64,000 nt of DNA, from contig CABQAQ010000001.1 in assembly GCA_902462155.1 (NCBI GenBank), positions 62,001 through 126,000 on the forward strand. The letters run 5' to 3'. Under the pieces are notes generated by a model. That model was given only the letters and a program-made list of their open reading frames with translations, was not told where the DNA came from and ran no database searches. This document shows, piece by piece, positions 1-10,160 of this stretch (position 1 is its first letter; the number at the start of each line of letters is the position of its first letter). Source of the stretch: an uncultured bacterium (GTDB lineage: Bacteria; Cyanobacteriota; Vampirovibrionia; Gastranaerophilales; Gastranaerophilaceae). The translations under genes and the position numbers were made by a program.

Positions 1-2003
1 ATCTCTGTACCGGCTGTTACAAAAGTCCCTGATTCAACCATTTTTAATGAAGAATCTTTATTTAATTGATATATCTCTTCAGGTATAAATATTAGTTCAC
101 CAGATTTTGTAATTATTTGATTCTCATCAACTTCTACACCATTATATCTTATCTCACCACTTGAATTAACCGAACATTCATCACTGATTAACTCAGCTAT
201 AATCATTCCATTTTCAACAGTAGTATCTATTGGGGATTTAACTATATACTTTTCATTATGTTCTACAACATTCCAGATCTGTTCCTTTTTTGTAGACTCA
301 AATATAGCATTACTAGGTGTAATAGAGGCAATAACAATCGTAAGCTCTTTACCCTGTACTATTTTCTTTATTTGTTTACCTTCAAACTCAACATCTTCTA
401 TTACAAGGTTATTGCCAAGTCTTACTTCTCCACCGTGTTCTGATACGATGTGAGTTTCAGCTAACTTTTGACCTTTTGTAATATCTTGACCATTCTCTAC
501 TAAAATTTTTGATCCGCTAGGAAGGTTATATACATCTCCTCCAAGAACCCAAATAATACCACTTTTATTCGCTGTTCTTGAAATATTACCTTGACGATCT
601 TTTTTCTCATCTGCTACGAAATCTTCAAAAATAATTTCTCCACTTAAATCGGTTGTAATATCTTTTGTAGCTTTTTCTGTAAGTCTGCTACCATCACCTT
701 GGGTCTGTGGCTCAAATTCAGCAAGTAATTGATCTTTTTTTACTATGTCTCCTTGTTGAATAAATATTTTTGCATTAGCCGGTACGTGATATTTCTCTAT
801 ACCATTAGCTGTTTTTATTTCTATATCAGATTCGTGAATAGATACTTTTACCACATCACCATGACGTGTTCTTAACTCTTTTAATAAGATTTTAGAAACA
901 ATTTCACCATCATGTAAAGCATTAATATGCCTCATAGCTCCAGAACCTTTAAATACACCACCTGTATGGAATGTTCTCATTGTTAACTGCGTACCAGGTT
1001 CACCAATTGATTGGGCTGCTATAATACCTATAGATTCACCAATATCAACTAGTTTTTGTGTTGTCATTGCCCATCCGTAACATTTCTGACAAATTCCATA
1101 TTCTAATTCACAGGTAAGTCCTGACCTTACCATACATTCGGTTAAATTTAATGGCTCAATTTTTTTAATGTCATCTCTATTTAATGTTGTATTAGATGGT
1201 ATTATAATATTCCCATTTTCATCTAAAATATCTTGTGCGATTGTTCTTCCAAGTAATCTATCTGTTAATGGTACAATATTCTTTTCTCCATCTGATATTG
1301 CCATCATTTTTATGGCTTTTTTTGTATGGCAATCCTCATTCCGTATGATTACATCTTGAGCTACATCTACTAACCTTCTTGTTAAATAACCTGAGTCAGC
1401 TGTTTTTAAAGCTGTATCTACAAGACCTTTTCTTGCTCCATAACTTGAGATGATATATTCTGTTACACTTAAACCTTCTTTAAAGTTAGATTTGATAGGT
1501 AAATCGATAATCTGTCCTTGGGCATCAGCCATTAACCCCCGCATACCAACTAATTGGGATACCTGTGAAACATTACCTCTAGCACCTGAAAATGCCATCA
1601 TATATACTGGATTTAATTTATCAAAATTATTTACTACACTCTCGGTTAACTTTGCTGTTGTTTCTGACCAAGTGTCTATAACTTTTGTATATCTTTCAAC
1701 TTCTGTTATCTCACCTTTTAAATATCTTTGAGTTGATTGCTCGATTTCATTTTCTGCTGCTTGTAATAACTTCTTTTTCTCTTCAGGAACTTCTAAATCA
1801 GAAATAGATATAGTCGTACCTGCCTTTGTTGCGTATTTAAATCCTAAGTTCTTTAGATTATTTGCTAAAATAGCTGTCTTTGCTCCGCCAAACTCAAGAT
1901 ATACTTGGGATAATAAGTTATTTAATCCCTTTTTATTTACAACTTTATTTATATATTCCATTGTTTTTTTACTGCTCTTTTTTGGAATGAATGTACTACT
2001 CAT
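1..2003 (-). CDS. rpoC2: RNA polymerase beta-prime subunit, C-terminal part (RpoC2), partial
   Basis: This is the C-terminal half of the split beta-prime subunit of RNA polymerase. The frame is open from an ATG at 2003 down to base 1, so the 3' end lies outside the window. I read the start MSSTFIPKKSSKK. A zinc-binding cysteine set follows (CMVRSGLTCELEYG and CQKCYGW), then the trigger-loop segment GIIAAQSIGEPGTQLTMR at about residues 320-340. After FHTGG the sequence leaves the usual beta-prime path and enters a long insertion. The insertion has repeated barrel-like stretches (for example YHVPANAKIFIQQGDIVKK and YNLPSGSKILVENGQDITK), matching the SI3 insertion of cyanobacterial RpoC2. The start lies 18 bases after the rpoC1 stop and is preceded by a GAGGT ribosome site, so the split is a real gene boundary and not a frameshift. 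Confidence 0.95.
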   Translation of the reverse strand, partial: MSSTFIPKKSSKKTMEYINKVVNKKGLNNLLSQVYLEFGGAKTAILANNLKNLGFKYATKAGTTISISDLEVPEEKKKLLQAAENEIEQSTQRYLKGEITEVERYTKVIDTWSETTAKLTESVVNNFDKLNPVYMMAFSGARGNVSQVSQLVGMRGLMADAQGQIIDLPIKSNFKEGLSVTEYIISSYGARKGLVDTALKTADSGYLTRRLVDVAQDVIIRNEDCHTKKAIKMMAISDGEKNIVPLTDRLLGRTIAQDILDENGNIIIPSNTTLNRDDIKKIEPLNLTECMVRSGLTCELEYGICQKCYGWAMTTQKLVDIGESIGIIAAQSIGEPGTQLTMRTFHTGGVFKGSGAMRHINALHDGEIVSKILLKELRTRHGDVVKVSIHESDIEIKTANGIEKYHVPANAKIFIQQGDIVKKDQLLAEFEPQTQGDGSRLTEKATKDITTDLSGEIIFEDFVADEKKDRQGNISRTANKSGIIWVLGGDVYNLPSGSKILVENGQDITKGQKLAETHIVSEHGGEVRLGNNLVIEDVEFEGKQIKKIVQGKELTIVIASITPSNAIFESTKKEQIWNVVEHNEKYIVKSPIDTTVENGMIIAELISDECSVNSSGEIRYNGVEVDENQIITKSGELIFIPEEIYQLNKDSSLKMVESGTFVTAGTE

Positions 2004-2021
2004 TTATTTTATACCTCTTTC

Positions 2022-3737
2022 TTATGAAGCTAACACTGAATTTCTTACTACTTCATTAAATATTATCCTACCTACAGTAGTTTCTATACGTTCATTTTGT
2101 TCATCTCTTACAACAATTTTATCGTGAAGCTTAATTATTCCAACTTCATAAGCTGAAATAGCATCAGCAAAATTATAAAAATGACCTTTTATTGAAGAAT
2201 TCTCATCTTTTAATATTGTTAAGAAATAAATACCTAAAACCATATCTTGAGATGGAGTAATTATTGGTTTACCTGTTGCAGGTGCTAAAATATTATTAGT
2301 AGCTAACATTAGCATTCTAGCTTCAGCTTGTGCTTCTATGGACAATGGTACGTGGACTGCCATCTGGTCACCATCAAAGTCCGCATTGAACGCTGTACAT
2401 ACTAATGGATGTAACTGAATAGCTCGACCTTCTACTAAAATTGGTTCAAAGGCTTGTATCCCTAATCTGTGTAATGTCGGTGCTCTGTTTAACATTACCG
2501 GATGACCGTCTATTACTTCTTCTAATATATCCCATACTATTGCTTCTGAACGTTCTATTTTCTTCTTCGCTGATTTGATATTCTGAACGTGTCCTCGCTC
2601 TATTAATTTGTTTACTACAAATGGCTTGAATAATTCTATTGCCATCTCTTTTGGTAATCCGCATTGGTTTAAACTTAACTGTGGACCAACTACAATTACT
2701 GAACGACCAGAATAATCTACACGTTTTCCTAATAAGTTTTGACGAAAACGTCCTTGTTTCCCTTCGATAATATTACTTAATGATTTTAATGGCCTATTAT
2801 TTGGACCGACAACTGTTCTGCCTCTTCTGCCATTATCTATCAATGCATCTACTGCTTCTTGTAACATACGCTTTTCGTTTCTTACAATAATTTCAGGTGC
2901 TCCCATTTCAAGCAATCTTAATAAACGATTGTTCCTATTGATTACTCGACGATATAAATCATTTAAGTCGGATGTTGCAAACCTTCCACCGTCTAATTGC
3001 ACCATTGGCCTTAAATCCGGTGGAGTTACTGGTAATACATCCATTATCATCCAAGTCGGTTCTGTTCCACTTTCGATCAATGCCTCTATTAATCTTAATC
3101 TCTTTATTAACTTAGCTTTCTTTTGAACTGAGCCTCCACTTGATTCTAATTCGGATCTTACTTCATTTACTAAGTCTGATAATGTTATTTCGGACAGTAA
3201 TTCTTTTATTGCTTCAGCTCCGATACCTACTTTTAATGTAGTGTCCTCGTTTGCTAAAATATAATCCTCGTATTCTTCTTCAACTAATAATTGGAACTTT
3301 TTAAAATTACTTTCTCCAGGATCTATTACTATGTAATTATTAAAATATATTACCTGCTCTAAATCTTTTAATGTCATATCTAAAAGTAAACCTAAATAAC
3401 TAGGTATACCCTTTAAAAACCATATATGACTTACAGGCGCTGCTAATTTTATATGACCTAATCTATGACGTCTTACTTTTGAATCTGTAACTTCTACTCC
3501 ACAACGTTCACAGATTATTCCTTTATGTCTTACCCTTTTATATTTTCCACAATAACATTCCCAGTCCTTTGTTGGACCAAATATCCTTTCACAAAATAAA
3601 CCATCACGTTCCGGTTTTAACGTTCTATAGTTTATTGTCTCAGGCTTCGTTACCTCACCATATGACCATTTTAATATCCTCTCAGGTGAAGCTATGCTGA
3701 TTCTTATATAATCAAAGTAATCAATACTTGTAGACAA
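2022..3737 (-). CDS. rpoC1: RNA polymerase gamma subunit, N-terminal part of beta-prime (RpoC1)
   Basis: This is the N-terminal half of the beta-prime subunit (571 aa), which holds the catalytic magnesium site. The zinc-binding domain has four cysteines at residues 61, 63, 76 and 79. The invariant catalytic motif NADFDGD is at about 451-457. Clamp and rudder segments lie between ([20 protein letters not shown] at about 330-349). The protein stops shortly after the active-site region, as cyanobacterial RpoC1 does, while the rest of beta-prime is the separate gene rpoC2 downstream. It follows rpoB after 27 bases, in a rpoB-rpoC1-rpoC2 operon read on the minus strand. Confidence 0.97.
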   Translation of the reverse strand: MSTSIDYFDYIRISIASPERILKWSYGEVTKPETINYRTLKPERDGLFCERIFGPTKDWECYCGKYKRVRHKGIICERCGVEVTDSKVRRHRLGHIKLAAPVSHIWFLKGIPSYLGLLLDMTLKDLEQVIYFNNYIVIDPGESNFKKFQLLVEEEYEDYILANEDTTLKVGIGAEAIKELLSEITLSDLVNEVRSELESSGGSVQKKAKLIKRLRLIEALIESGTEPTWMIMDVLPVTPPDLRPMVQLDGGRFATSDLNDLYRRVINRNNRLLRLLEMGAPEIIVRNEKRMLQEAVDALIDNGRRGRTVVGPNNRPLKSLSNIIEGKQGRFRQNLLGKRVDYSGRSVIVVGPQLSLNQCGLPKEMAIELFKPFVVNKLIERGHVQNIKSAKKKIERSEAIVWDILEEVIDGHPVMLNRAPTLHRLGIQAFEPILVEGRAIQLHPLVCTAFNADFDGDQMAVHVPLSIEAQAEARMLMLATNNILAPATGKPIITPSQDMVLGIYFLTILKDENSSIKGHFYNFADAISAYEVGIIKLHDKIVVRDEQNERIETTVGRIIFNEVVRNSVLAS

Positions 3738-3764
3738 TTTATTTATCTCCTTATCTAATTATTT

Positions 3765-6700
3765 TTATTTATCAGTGAACATTCCAGATGTTTCAAAAAA
3801 GTTTATATTCAATAACTCAGAATCCATATCTGAAAGTACCCTCTTTGGTGCAGCTTTCCTTAAATCGTCTGTATCTGACATTAAGTCTACTTCGGCTCCA
3901 CCCTTTTTGGCCACGGTTATATCTAAACCGATACTTTGTAACTCTCTTACTAGTACCTTAAATGATTCAGGTATTCCAGGTCTAGGTATGTTATCTCCTT
4001 TTACAATAGATTCATATGCTCTTGATCTACCGTTTACATCATCGGATTTTATTGTAAGCATTTCTTGTAAAGTATATGCTGCTCCATACGCTTCTAATGC
4101 CCATACTTCCATTTCTCCGAATCTTTGACCGCCAAATTGAGCTTTTCCGCCTAATGGTTGTTGCGTTACTAATGAATATGGACCAGTACTTCTTGCGTGT
4201 ATTTTATCGTCTACTAAGTGGACTAGCTTTAATATATAAGATATACCTACCGCTACAGGTTGTTCAAATGTTTCACCTGTTCTGCCATCTATTAACATTA
4301 CTTTTCCATCTTCTCTTACCCAATCACAACCGGACTCTTTTATTCCCTTTAATAATTCTGCTTTTGTTGCTTTTTCCGATTGATTTGCACCATACATCTC
4401 GTCAAATGGTGGAGCCTCATAATAATTCTTTGTTAAATATGATGCTAAGCCTAATAAACATTCATATGTTTGACCTACATTCATACGAGATGGTACACCA
4501 AGTGGATTTAATACTATATCAACAGGTGTTCCATCAGGTAAAAACGGCATATCCTCTTTTGGTAATATCCTTGATACTATACCTTTATTACCGTGTCTTC
4601 CTGATAATTTATCTCCTACTGATACTTTTCGCTTTTGGGCTATATATACTTTTATTACCGTATTTGCTCCAGGAGGTAATTCATCTCCCTTCTCTCTATC
4701 AAATACTTTTACGTCAACAACTCGTCCACCTTCTCCGTGTGGTACTCTTAATGAATTGTCTTTTACATCTCGTGCTTTCTCGGCAAAAATTGCCCTTAAT
4801 AATTTCTCTTCCGGCGGATGTTCAGATTCACCTTTTGGTGTGACTTTACCAACCAATATATCATCAGCATATACTCTAGCCCCGATTCTTACTATGCCTC
4901 GCTCATCTAAATGTCTTAATGCTTCTTCTGATACATTCGGAATCTCTCTTGTTGTTTCTTCAGGTCCTAATTTTGTTTGTCTTGCATCTATTTCTAATTT
5001 CTCTATATGCACTGATGTAAATACATCATCATGTACTAATCTCTCTGATAATAATATAGCATCCTCAAAATTATATCCTTCCCAAGGCATATATGCGACA
5101 AGTACATTCTTCCCTAATGATAATTCTCCAAAGTTTGTACTTGCACCATCTGCTATTATATCTCCTGCTTTTACTACATCACCTTCTCTTACTATAGGAC
5201 GTTGATTTATACAGGTATCTTGGTTACTTCTTACATACTTCATTAATGTATATCTGTGTATATTCCCTTGTGTATCACAAATATGAATCTCATCACCTAC
5301 TACTTTTACTACAGTTCCATCAACCTTTGAAACTACAACCATTCCGGAATCTTTTGCTGCTCTATGTTCTAATCCTGTACCTACTACCGGTCTGTCTGTT
5401 ATCAATAATGGTACTGCTTGTCTTTGCATGTTTGATCCCATTAATGCTCGGTTCGCATCATCGTGTTCTATAAACGGAATCAATGATGTCGCTACTGATA
5501 TAATCTGTATAGGTGATACACCTATAAAATCTACTTTCTTTGATTCTCCCATTGTAAATTCTGAATGGTATCTGCAAGGAATAAATTCCTCTTTTATTGA
5601 TCTATCAGCGTTTAACTCTATGTCAGACGGTGCTATACGATAATTATTTTCTTCATCTGCACTTAAATATACAACCTCTTCGGTTACTATACCGTCTTTT
5701 ACTACGAAATATGGTGTTTCTACAAATCCATACTCGTTAACTTTTGCGTGCGTTGCCAATGAACCTATCAAACCGGCATTCGGTCCTTCTGGTGTTTCTA
5801 CAGGACATATTCTTCCATAATGCGATGGGTGAATATCCCTTACTGCAAATCCTGCACGTTCTCTTACTAAACCTCCAGGCCCTAAAGCGGAAATCCTTCT
5901 CTTATGAGTTAATTCTGCCAACGGATTTGTTTGATCCATAAACTGTGATAACTGTGATGATCCGAAAAATTCTTTTAATGATGCGATCAACGGCTTTGTA
6001 TTTAATAAATTTAATGGAGTTAATGTCTCAGAATCTTGTAAAGTCATTCTTTCCTTTACTATTCTTTCAATCCTTGACAATCCTACTCTAAATTGGTTCT
6101 GCAATAACTCACCTATAGATCTTATCCTTCTATTTCCTAAGTGATCTATATCATCAATTATACCTTCATCATATGTTAAGTTAATTAAATATTCTATCGA
6201 AGCTACAATGTCCTGTACTGTTAATGTACGTTGAAATGCAGGAACATTTAATCCTAACTTCTTGTTCATTTTATAACGGCCAACTCGACCTATATCATAC
6301 TTCTTCTCATCAAAGAATCTTGCTTCTAATATCTGACGTCCTCCTGATGCCGATGCAGGATCTCCAGGTCTTAACTTCTTGTAAACCTCTATTAATGCCT
6401 CATCTGTATTCTCAGTCGTATCTTTATCTAAAGTCTTTTTTAAAAATTCAAAATGCGTAAATAATGTCTCCATTTCTGAAGAAGAAATCCCTATAGCTTT
6501 TAATAATGTAGTCGCTAAAATCTTTCTATTCTTATCTATCTTTACATGAATTATATCATTCGCATCTGTTTCTATCTTTAACCAAGCACCTCTATTAGGA
6601 ATCATTGTCGCATTATACAATCTCTTTCCTGTTGGTGATGTTTCCCTCTTGAAATATACTCCAGGAGATCTTACGATTTGTGATACTATTACACGCTCAG

Positions 6701-7079
6701 CTCCGTTTACTATAAAAGTACCCTTGTCTGTCATTGTAGGTATATCACCTATATAAACTTCTTGCTCTTTTATTTCCCCTGTATCTCTATTAACCAATCT
6801 CACCATTACTCTTAGCTGCTTTGCATAAGTAGCATCGTGAATACGTGCCTCTTCTAATGTATACTTCGGATTATCAAATGTATAATTAGGCAAAAAATGT
6901 AACTCTAATCTGCCTGTATAATCTTTTATTGGAGAAAATGATAATAATTCCTCTTTTAATCCTTCCTTTAAAAACCATTCAAATGATTTCTTTTGCACCT
7001 CAATTAAATCAGGTAAATCATCTAATCTGGTATTTGGAATACCCATAGGTGTTACTCTTTTTGAATACTTCGTCGACAT
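3765..7079 (-). CDS. rpoB: RNA polymerase beta subunit
   Basis: Full-length beta subunit of RNA polymerase (1104 aa), a length like that of cyanobacterial RpoB. Recognisable segments are the fork/rifampicin region ([20 protein letters not shown], then [10 protein letters not shown] and [20 protein letters not shown]), the hybrid-binding stretch [12 protein letters not shown], and the C-terminal clamp segment [20 protein letters not shown]. The ATG at 7079 is preceded by GAGG. It is the first gene of the rpoBC1C2 operon; rplJ/rplL, which often precede rpoB, are not upstream here. Several long antisense open frames overlap it and look like composition shadows. Confidence 0.98.
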   Translation of the reverse strand: MSTKYSKRVTPMGIPNTRLDDLPDLIEVQKKSFEWFLKEGLKEELLSFSPIKDYTGRLELHFLPNYTFDNPKYTLEEARIHDATYAKQLRVMVRLVNRDTGEIKEQEVYIGDIPTMTDKGTFIVNGAERVIVSQIVRSPGVYFKRETSPTGKRLYNATMIPNRGAWLKIETDANDIIHVKIDKNRKILATTLLKAIGISSSEMETLFTHFEFLKKTLDKDTTENTDEALIEVYKKLRPGDPASASGGRQILEARFFDEKKYDIGRVGRYKMNKKLGLNVPAFQRTLTVQDIVASIEYLINLTYDEGIIDDIDHLGNRRIRSIGELLQNQFRVGLSRIERIVKERMTLQDSETLTPLNLLNTKPLIASLKEFFGSSQLSQFMDQTNPLAELTHKRRISALGPGGLVRERAGFAVRDIHPSHYGRICPVETPEGPNAGLIGSLATHAKVNEYGFVETPYFVVKDGIVTEEVVYLSADEENNYRIAPSDIELNADRSIKEEFIPCRYHSEFTMGESKKVDFIGVSPIQIISVATSLIPFIEHDDANRALMGSNMQRQAVPLLITDRPVVGTGLEHRAAKDSGMVVVSKVDGTVVKVVGDEIHICDTQGNIHRYTLMKYVRSNQDTCINQRPIVREGDVVKAGDIIADGASTNFGELSLGKNVLVAYMPWEGYNFEDAILLSERLVHDDVFTSVHIEKLEIDARQTKLGPEETTREIPNVSEEALRHLDERGIVRIGARVYADDILVGKVTPKGESEHPPEEKLLRAIFAEKARDVKDNSLRVPHGEGGRVVDVKVFDREKGDELPPGANTVIKVYIAQKRKVSVGDKLSGRHGNKGIVSRILPKEDMPFLPDGTPVDIVLNPLGVPSRMNVGQTYECLLGLASYLTKNYYEAPPFDEMYGANQSEKATKAELLKGIKESGCDWVREDGKVMLIDGRTGETFEQPVAVGISYILKLVHLVDDKIHARSTGPYSLVTQQPLGGKAQFGGQRFGEMEVWALEAYGAAYTLQEMLTIKSDDVNGRSRAYESIVKGDNIPRPGIPESFKVLVRELQSIGLDITVAKKGGAEVDLMSDTDDLRKAAPKRVLSDMDSELLNINFFETSGMFTDK

Positions 7080-7170
7080 TTATATACCTCACTAAACATG
7101 TTCCATCTATAAACATAGTGTATTGTTATATGTTTATTCTAATAAAATTTCGTAAAACGTACGTTATTAC

Positions 7171-7198
7171 ATCATACTCGCTAAAATGCCTTAGTCAA
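7171..7198 (-). promoter_or_regulatory. Probable sigma-70-type promoter of the rpoBC operon
   Basis: On the minus strand I read a -35 element TTGACT, a 16-base spacer and a -10 element TATGAT. The expected start point is near 7163, giving a leader of about 85 bases before the rpoB ATG. A 10-base palindrome AACGTACGTT (7156-7165) overlaps the expected start point. No transcript evidence is available. Confidence 0.55.
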
Positions 7199-7367
7199 GA
7201 ATTTTTAAACTTTATTCTACCTTACCCTTAACATTCGGTTACATTATACTTACATCTATTCCTCCTTTTGCCTCAAACCTATATTCCTTAACTGTTTCCT
7301 TGTCAATACTCTTGCTCCTTTTTTTATTCTTCCCATTTTTGTTTTTGTATGTTATATTCTTCTTATT

Positions 7368-9227
7368 ATGATGAAGGATTTTAGTCTTAATACTCAAAAT
7401 AAACTCATTCTATCAGGCTTGCTTATTAGTACTATCCTTATTATTTCTATAGCCTTTTTTGCTATTATTAATATTCAAGATAAGTTAGATTCTAGTTATA
7501 GTGAGTTCGGTAAAATGATGTCTAAAACTTTAGCTGTTCAAACTTCAGAAATAGCTAAAGACTATGGACAATATGATATCTATGATCGAATAAGCAAAAA
7601 TGTCAGATCTATTCTTAAATCTAATAAAGATATATCTTATATTGAATTTAAAACTAATGATGGGCATATTATTTATTCAAGTAAACAAGATTCTCTGACT
7701 AAAGATATTCAGAATACTAGAATTACCGTAAGCTCTCCTATGATGGTCCCTAATCCTGAAAAACCTGATGATTATATCGTTATCGGTTCTTGTGTTATTG
7801 GACTTTCCGGTCATACTATTAAAAATATTTCCCTTACATCTAGAAATTCTATGATGATCGTTTTTGCTGTTGCTTGGGTCGTCTTTTCCATTGCTGTTTT
7901 AATTAATACTATGCTTATTACTCGTGAATTGAATATCCTTCAAATGGGCGTTAAAAATATTTCAGGCGGACATTTTGGATATAAAATTGATACTCAAGGG
8001 CTAAACGGTGAGTTTAAAAAACTCGTTCTTGCTTTCAATGACATGTCTTCTAGATTAGATGTATATGATGAACAAAATATTGAGCAACTTACTTATGAAC
8101 GCAATAAATTTGAAGCAGTTGTTATGAGTATCGTTAACGGTGTTGTTGTCTGTGATAATTATGATAAGGTTATACTTGTTAATCCGGCTGCTCAATCTAT
8201 GCTTGAAATATCTGCTGATCTTATGCTTGATACTAAAATTCAACAGTATTGTGACTCTGATGGTAGAATGTGTTTTAAAGAAAAAATTGAATTATTTAAA
8301 GATACATCTTTAGATATCTTAGAAAAAAAACCGCTTGAATTTAATATCCAGATTGATAAAAAGGTACTTAAAGCTGTTATTTCTCCTATGATCTCTAAAA
8401 ATCAAGATTACCTTGGCTATATTATTGTTCTTATTGATATTACTAAAGAAAATGAAATAAATCAGATGAAAAATCATTTTATATCTAATGTAAGCCATGA
8501 ACTTCGAACTCCGGTTACTGTTTTAAGAACTTATGCGGATACTTTACATAATCATGGTGATGAATTTGATGAACCTACTAAAAAAGAATTTATTTCTATT
8601 CTGAATAAAGAGTCTGATCGTCTTCATCAACTTGTTAATGACATCCTTGATTTCTCTAGACTTGAGGCACAAAATGTTTCTTTGGTTAAAGAAATGTCGG
8701 ATCCTTTAATTGTTTTAGAGTCGGCTGTTAATTCTATGCAAATTTTAGCTGAAGAAAAAAATATTACGTTATCTATTTTAAAAGAAGATAATCTCCCTTA
8801 TATTTATATGAATGCTAATAGTATTGAAAGAGCTTTAAAAAATCTTATTTCTAATGCTATCAAATATTCTCCAGAAAATTCTAAAGTTAAAATAAGAGCT
8901 GAAGTAACTTCGGATAAAAACTTCCTTGACATTTCTGTTGAGGATAACGGGCCGGGTATTGCTATTGAACATCAGAAAAAAATATTTGATCGATTCTATC
9001 GTATTGAAAATGCTACTCATACAATAAAGGGAACAGGCTTAGGCTTACATCTTGTTAAAATTACTGTCGAAAAACATCATAAAGGGCAAGTCTTGCTTAA
9101 AAGTGAGTTAAATAAAGGCTCGGTTTTCTCTATAAGGCTACCTATTTTGCCTACGGATGATGAATTAGATCAAGATTTAGATACTGTTAATAAAAAAATT
9201 AATATTGAAAATAATTTAGATAGGTAA
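7368..9227 (+). CDS. Membrane sensor histidine kinase (HAMP-PAS-HisKA-HATPase)
   Basis: A 619 aa two-component sensor kinase. Two membrane segments (about 13-34 and 161-184) flank an extracytoplasmic domain of about 125 residues. A HAMP linker (about 185-235) and a PAS-like domain (about 250-360) follow. The kinase core has the phospho-acceptor His377 in SNVSHELRTPVTVL, the N box NLISNAIKYSP (about 492), the DNGPGIA motif (about 526) and the GTGLGLHL motif (about 555). The architecture matches WalK/PhoR/NblS-type kinases; I cannot say which. No response regulator is adjacent. The next gene, an AcsD-like protein, starts 3 bases after the stop, so they are probably co-transcribed. I see no clear ribosome site before the double ATG at 7368/7371. 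Confidence 0.93.
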   Translation: MMKDFSLNTQNKLILSGLLISTILIISIAFFAIINIQDKLDSSYSEFGKMMSKTLAVQTSEIAKDYGQYDIYDRISKNVRSILKSNKDISYIEFKTNDGHIIYSSKQDSLTKDIQNTRITVSSPMMVPNPEKPDDYIVIGSCVIGLSGHTIKNISLTSRNSMMIVFAVAWVVFSIAVLINTMLITRELNILQMGVKNISGGHFGYKIDTQGLNGEFKKLVLAFNDMSSRLDVYDEQNIEQLTYERNKFEAVVMSIVNGVVVCDNYDKVILVNPAAQSMLEISADLMLDTKIQQYCDSDGRMCFKEKIELFKDTSLDILEKKPLEFNIQIDKKVLKAVISPMISKNQDYLGYIIVLIDITKENEINQMKNHFISNVSHELRTPVTVLRTYADTLHNHGDEFDEPTKKEFISILNKESDRLHQLVNDILDFSRLEAQNVSLVKEMSDPLIVLESAVNSMQILAEEKNITLSILKEDNLPYIYMNANSIERALKNLISNAIKYSPENSKVKIRAEVTSDKNFLDISVEDNGPGIAIEHQKKIFDRFYRIENATHTIKGTGLGLHLVKITVEKHHKGQVLLKSELNKGSVFSIRLPILPTDDELDQDLDTVNKKINIENNLDR

Positions 9228-9230
9228 CAT

Positions 9231-10160
9231 ATGGTTAATTTAGATAGTGTTAAATTTAATATTAATAATAAGGTTAGATCTGTTTCTTTGAATGATCTTG
9301 TTATTGGTAATAAATCTTCTATTTCTTTTATGTCAGAAAATAATAATAATTTGAATACTCTTTTAGCTTTTGAAATACCTTTTTTTATTGAAGCTAACTT
9401 CCCTGATTATTTATTCCCTGATTTTGATTATTCTAGAATTAATGACATTGATTATCAATTTTCTAGTTTCATTTTGAGATTACAGCAAGCTGATAAATTA
9501 AATTGTGATTTGATTTCTATTAAGTTTAATATTGATGAATTGGTCTTTGAAAATTATTTACCACAAATTAGGTCTATTATTTTTGATTATATTAATAAAA
9601 TTAATAAAAATTTAATCTTACGTTCTTTAGGTAAAGATTCTGTTGATAAAATTATTCTACCTTTTTTAGCTGAAAATTTAGCTAAAAGATCTATTATTGC
9701 ATATCTTCAAGAATCTAATTATGCTGATATTTTACCTTCTGTTATTAAAAATAATCATATTGCTGTATTACGTACTCCTATTGATATTAATATCGCTAAA
9801 GAACTTAATATACTTTCTATTGACTTAGGTTTAGATCCTAACAATATCCTTATTGATACAGATATTGGTGGGTTAGGTTATGGTCTGGACTATGGTTTTA
9901 GCATGATGGAAAAAATTAGATTAGCTGCTTTTGAAGGTGATAATATGCTTAATATGCCATTTATTTCTTTTTTAGGTGAAGAAGTCTTTAAAGCAAAAGA
10001 GTTAAAGGCTGATTTTTGCGAATCTTTAAATTTTGGTGAAAGAAATTTAAGAGGTGATTATTGGGAAGTATCAGCTGCTTTAGCTGTTATTTCTGCAGGT
10101 GCTGATATTGTTGTATTATCTAATAAAAATTCTATTAATTCTTTAAAAGAGGTCTTATGA
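9231..10160 (+). CDS. acsD: Corrinoid iron-sulfur protein small subunit-like (AcsD/CdhD family)
   Basis: A 309 aa TIM-barrel protein of the acetyl-CoA synthase/CO dehydrogenase delta-subunit family, normally the small subunit of the corrinoid iron-sulfur protein that carries the methyl group in the Wood-Ljungdahl pathway. The family signature is clear near the C terminus: TPIDINIAKELNI, then DTDIGGLGYGLDYGFSMMEK and IRLAAFEGDNMLNMPFI. Length is normal for the family. It lies 3 bases after the sensor kinase stop and overlaps the AcsC-like gene by 4 bases (ATGA). No other gene of the pathway (methyltransferase AcsE, synthase AcsB, CO dehydrogenase) is in the window. The family call is firm; its role here is open. 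Confidence 0.85.
   Translation: MVNLDSVKFNINNKVRSVSLNDLVIGNKSSISFMSENNNNLNTLLAFEIPFFIEANFPDYLFPDFDYSRINDIDYQFSSFILRLQQADKLNCDLISIKFNIDELVFENYLPQIRSIIFDYINKINKNLILRSLGKDSVDKIILPFLAENLAKRSIIAYLQESNYADILPSVIKNNHIAVLRTPIDINIAKELNILSIDLGLDPNNILIDTDIGGLGYGLDYGFSMMEKIRLAAFEGDNMLNMPFISFLGEEVFKAKELKADFCESLNFGERNLRGDYWEVSAALAVISAGADIVVLSNKNSINSLKEVL

Noticed and set aside
2004..2021. Frameshift or pseudogene explanation for the rpoC1/rpoC2 break
   Set aside because: Both halves have clean start and stop codons, a proper ribosome site, and the split position matches the known cyanobacterial arrangement.
4076..4843. 255-codon open frame antisense to rpoB
   Set aside because: It lies wholly inside rpoB, is extremely Leu-rich because of the composition of the opposite strand, and has no ribosome site or known motif.
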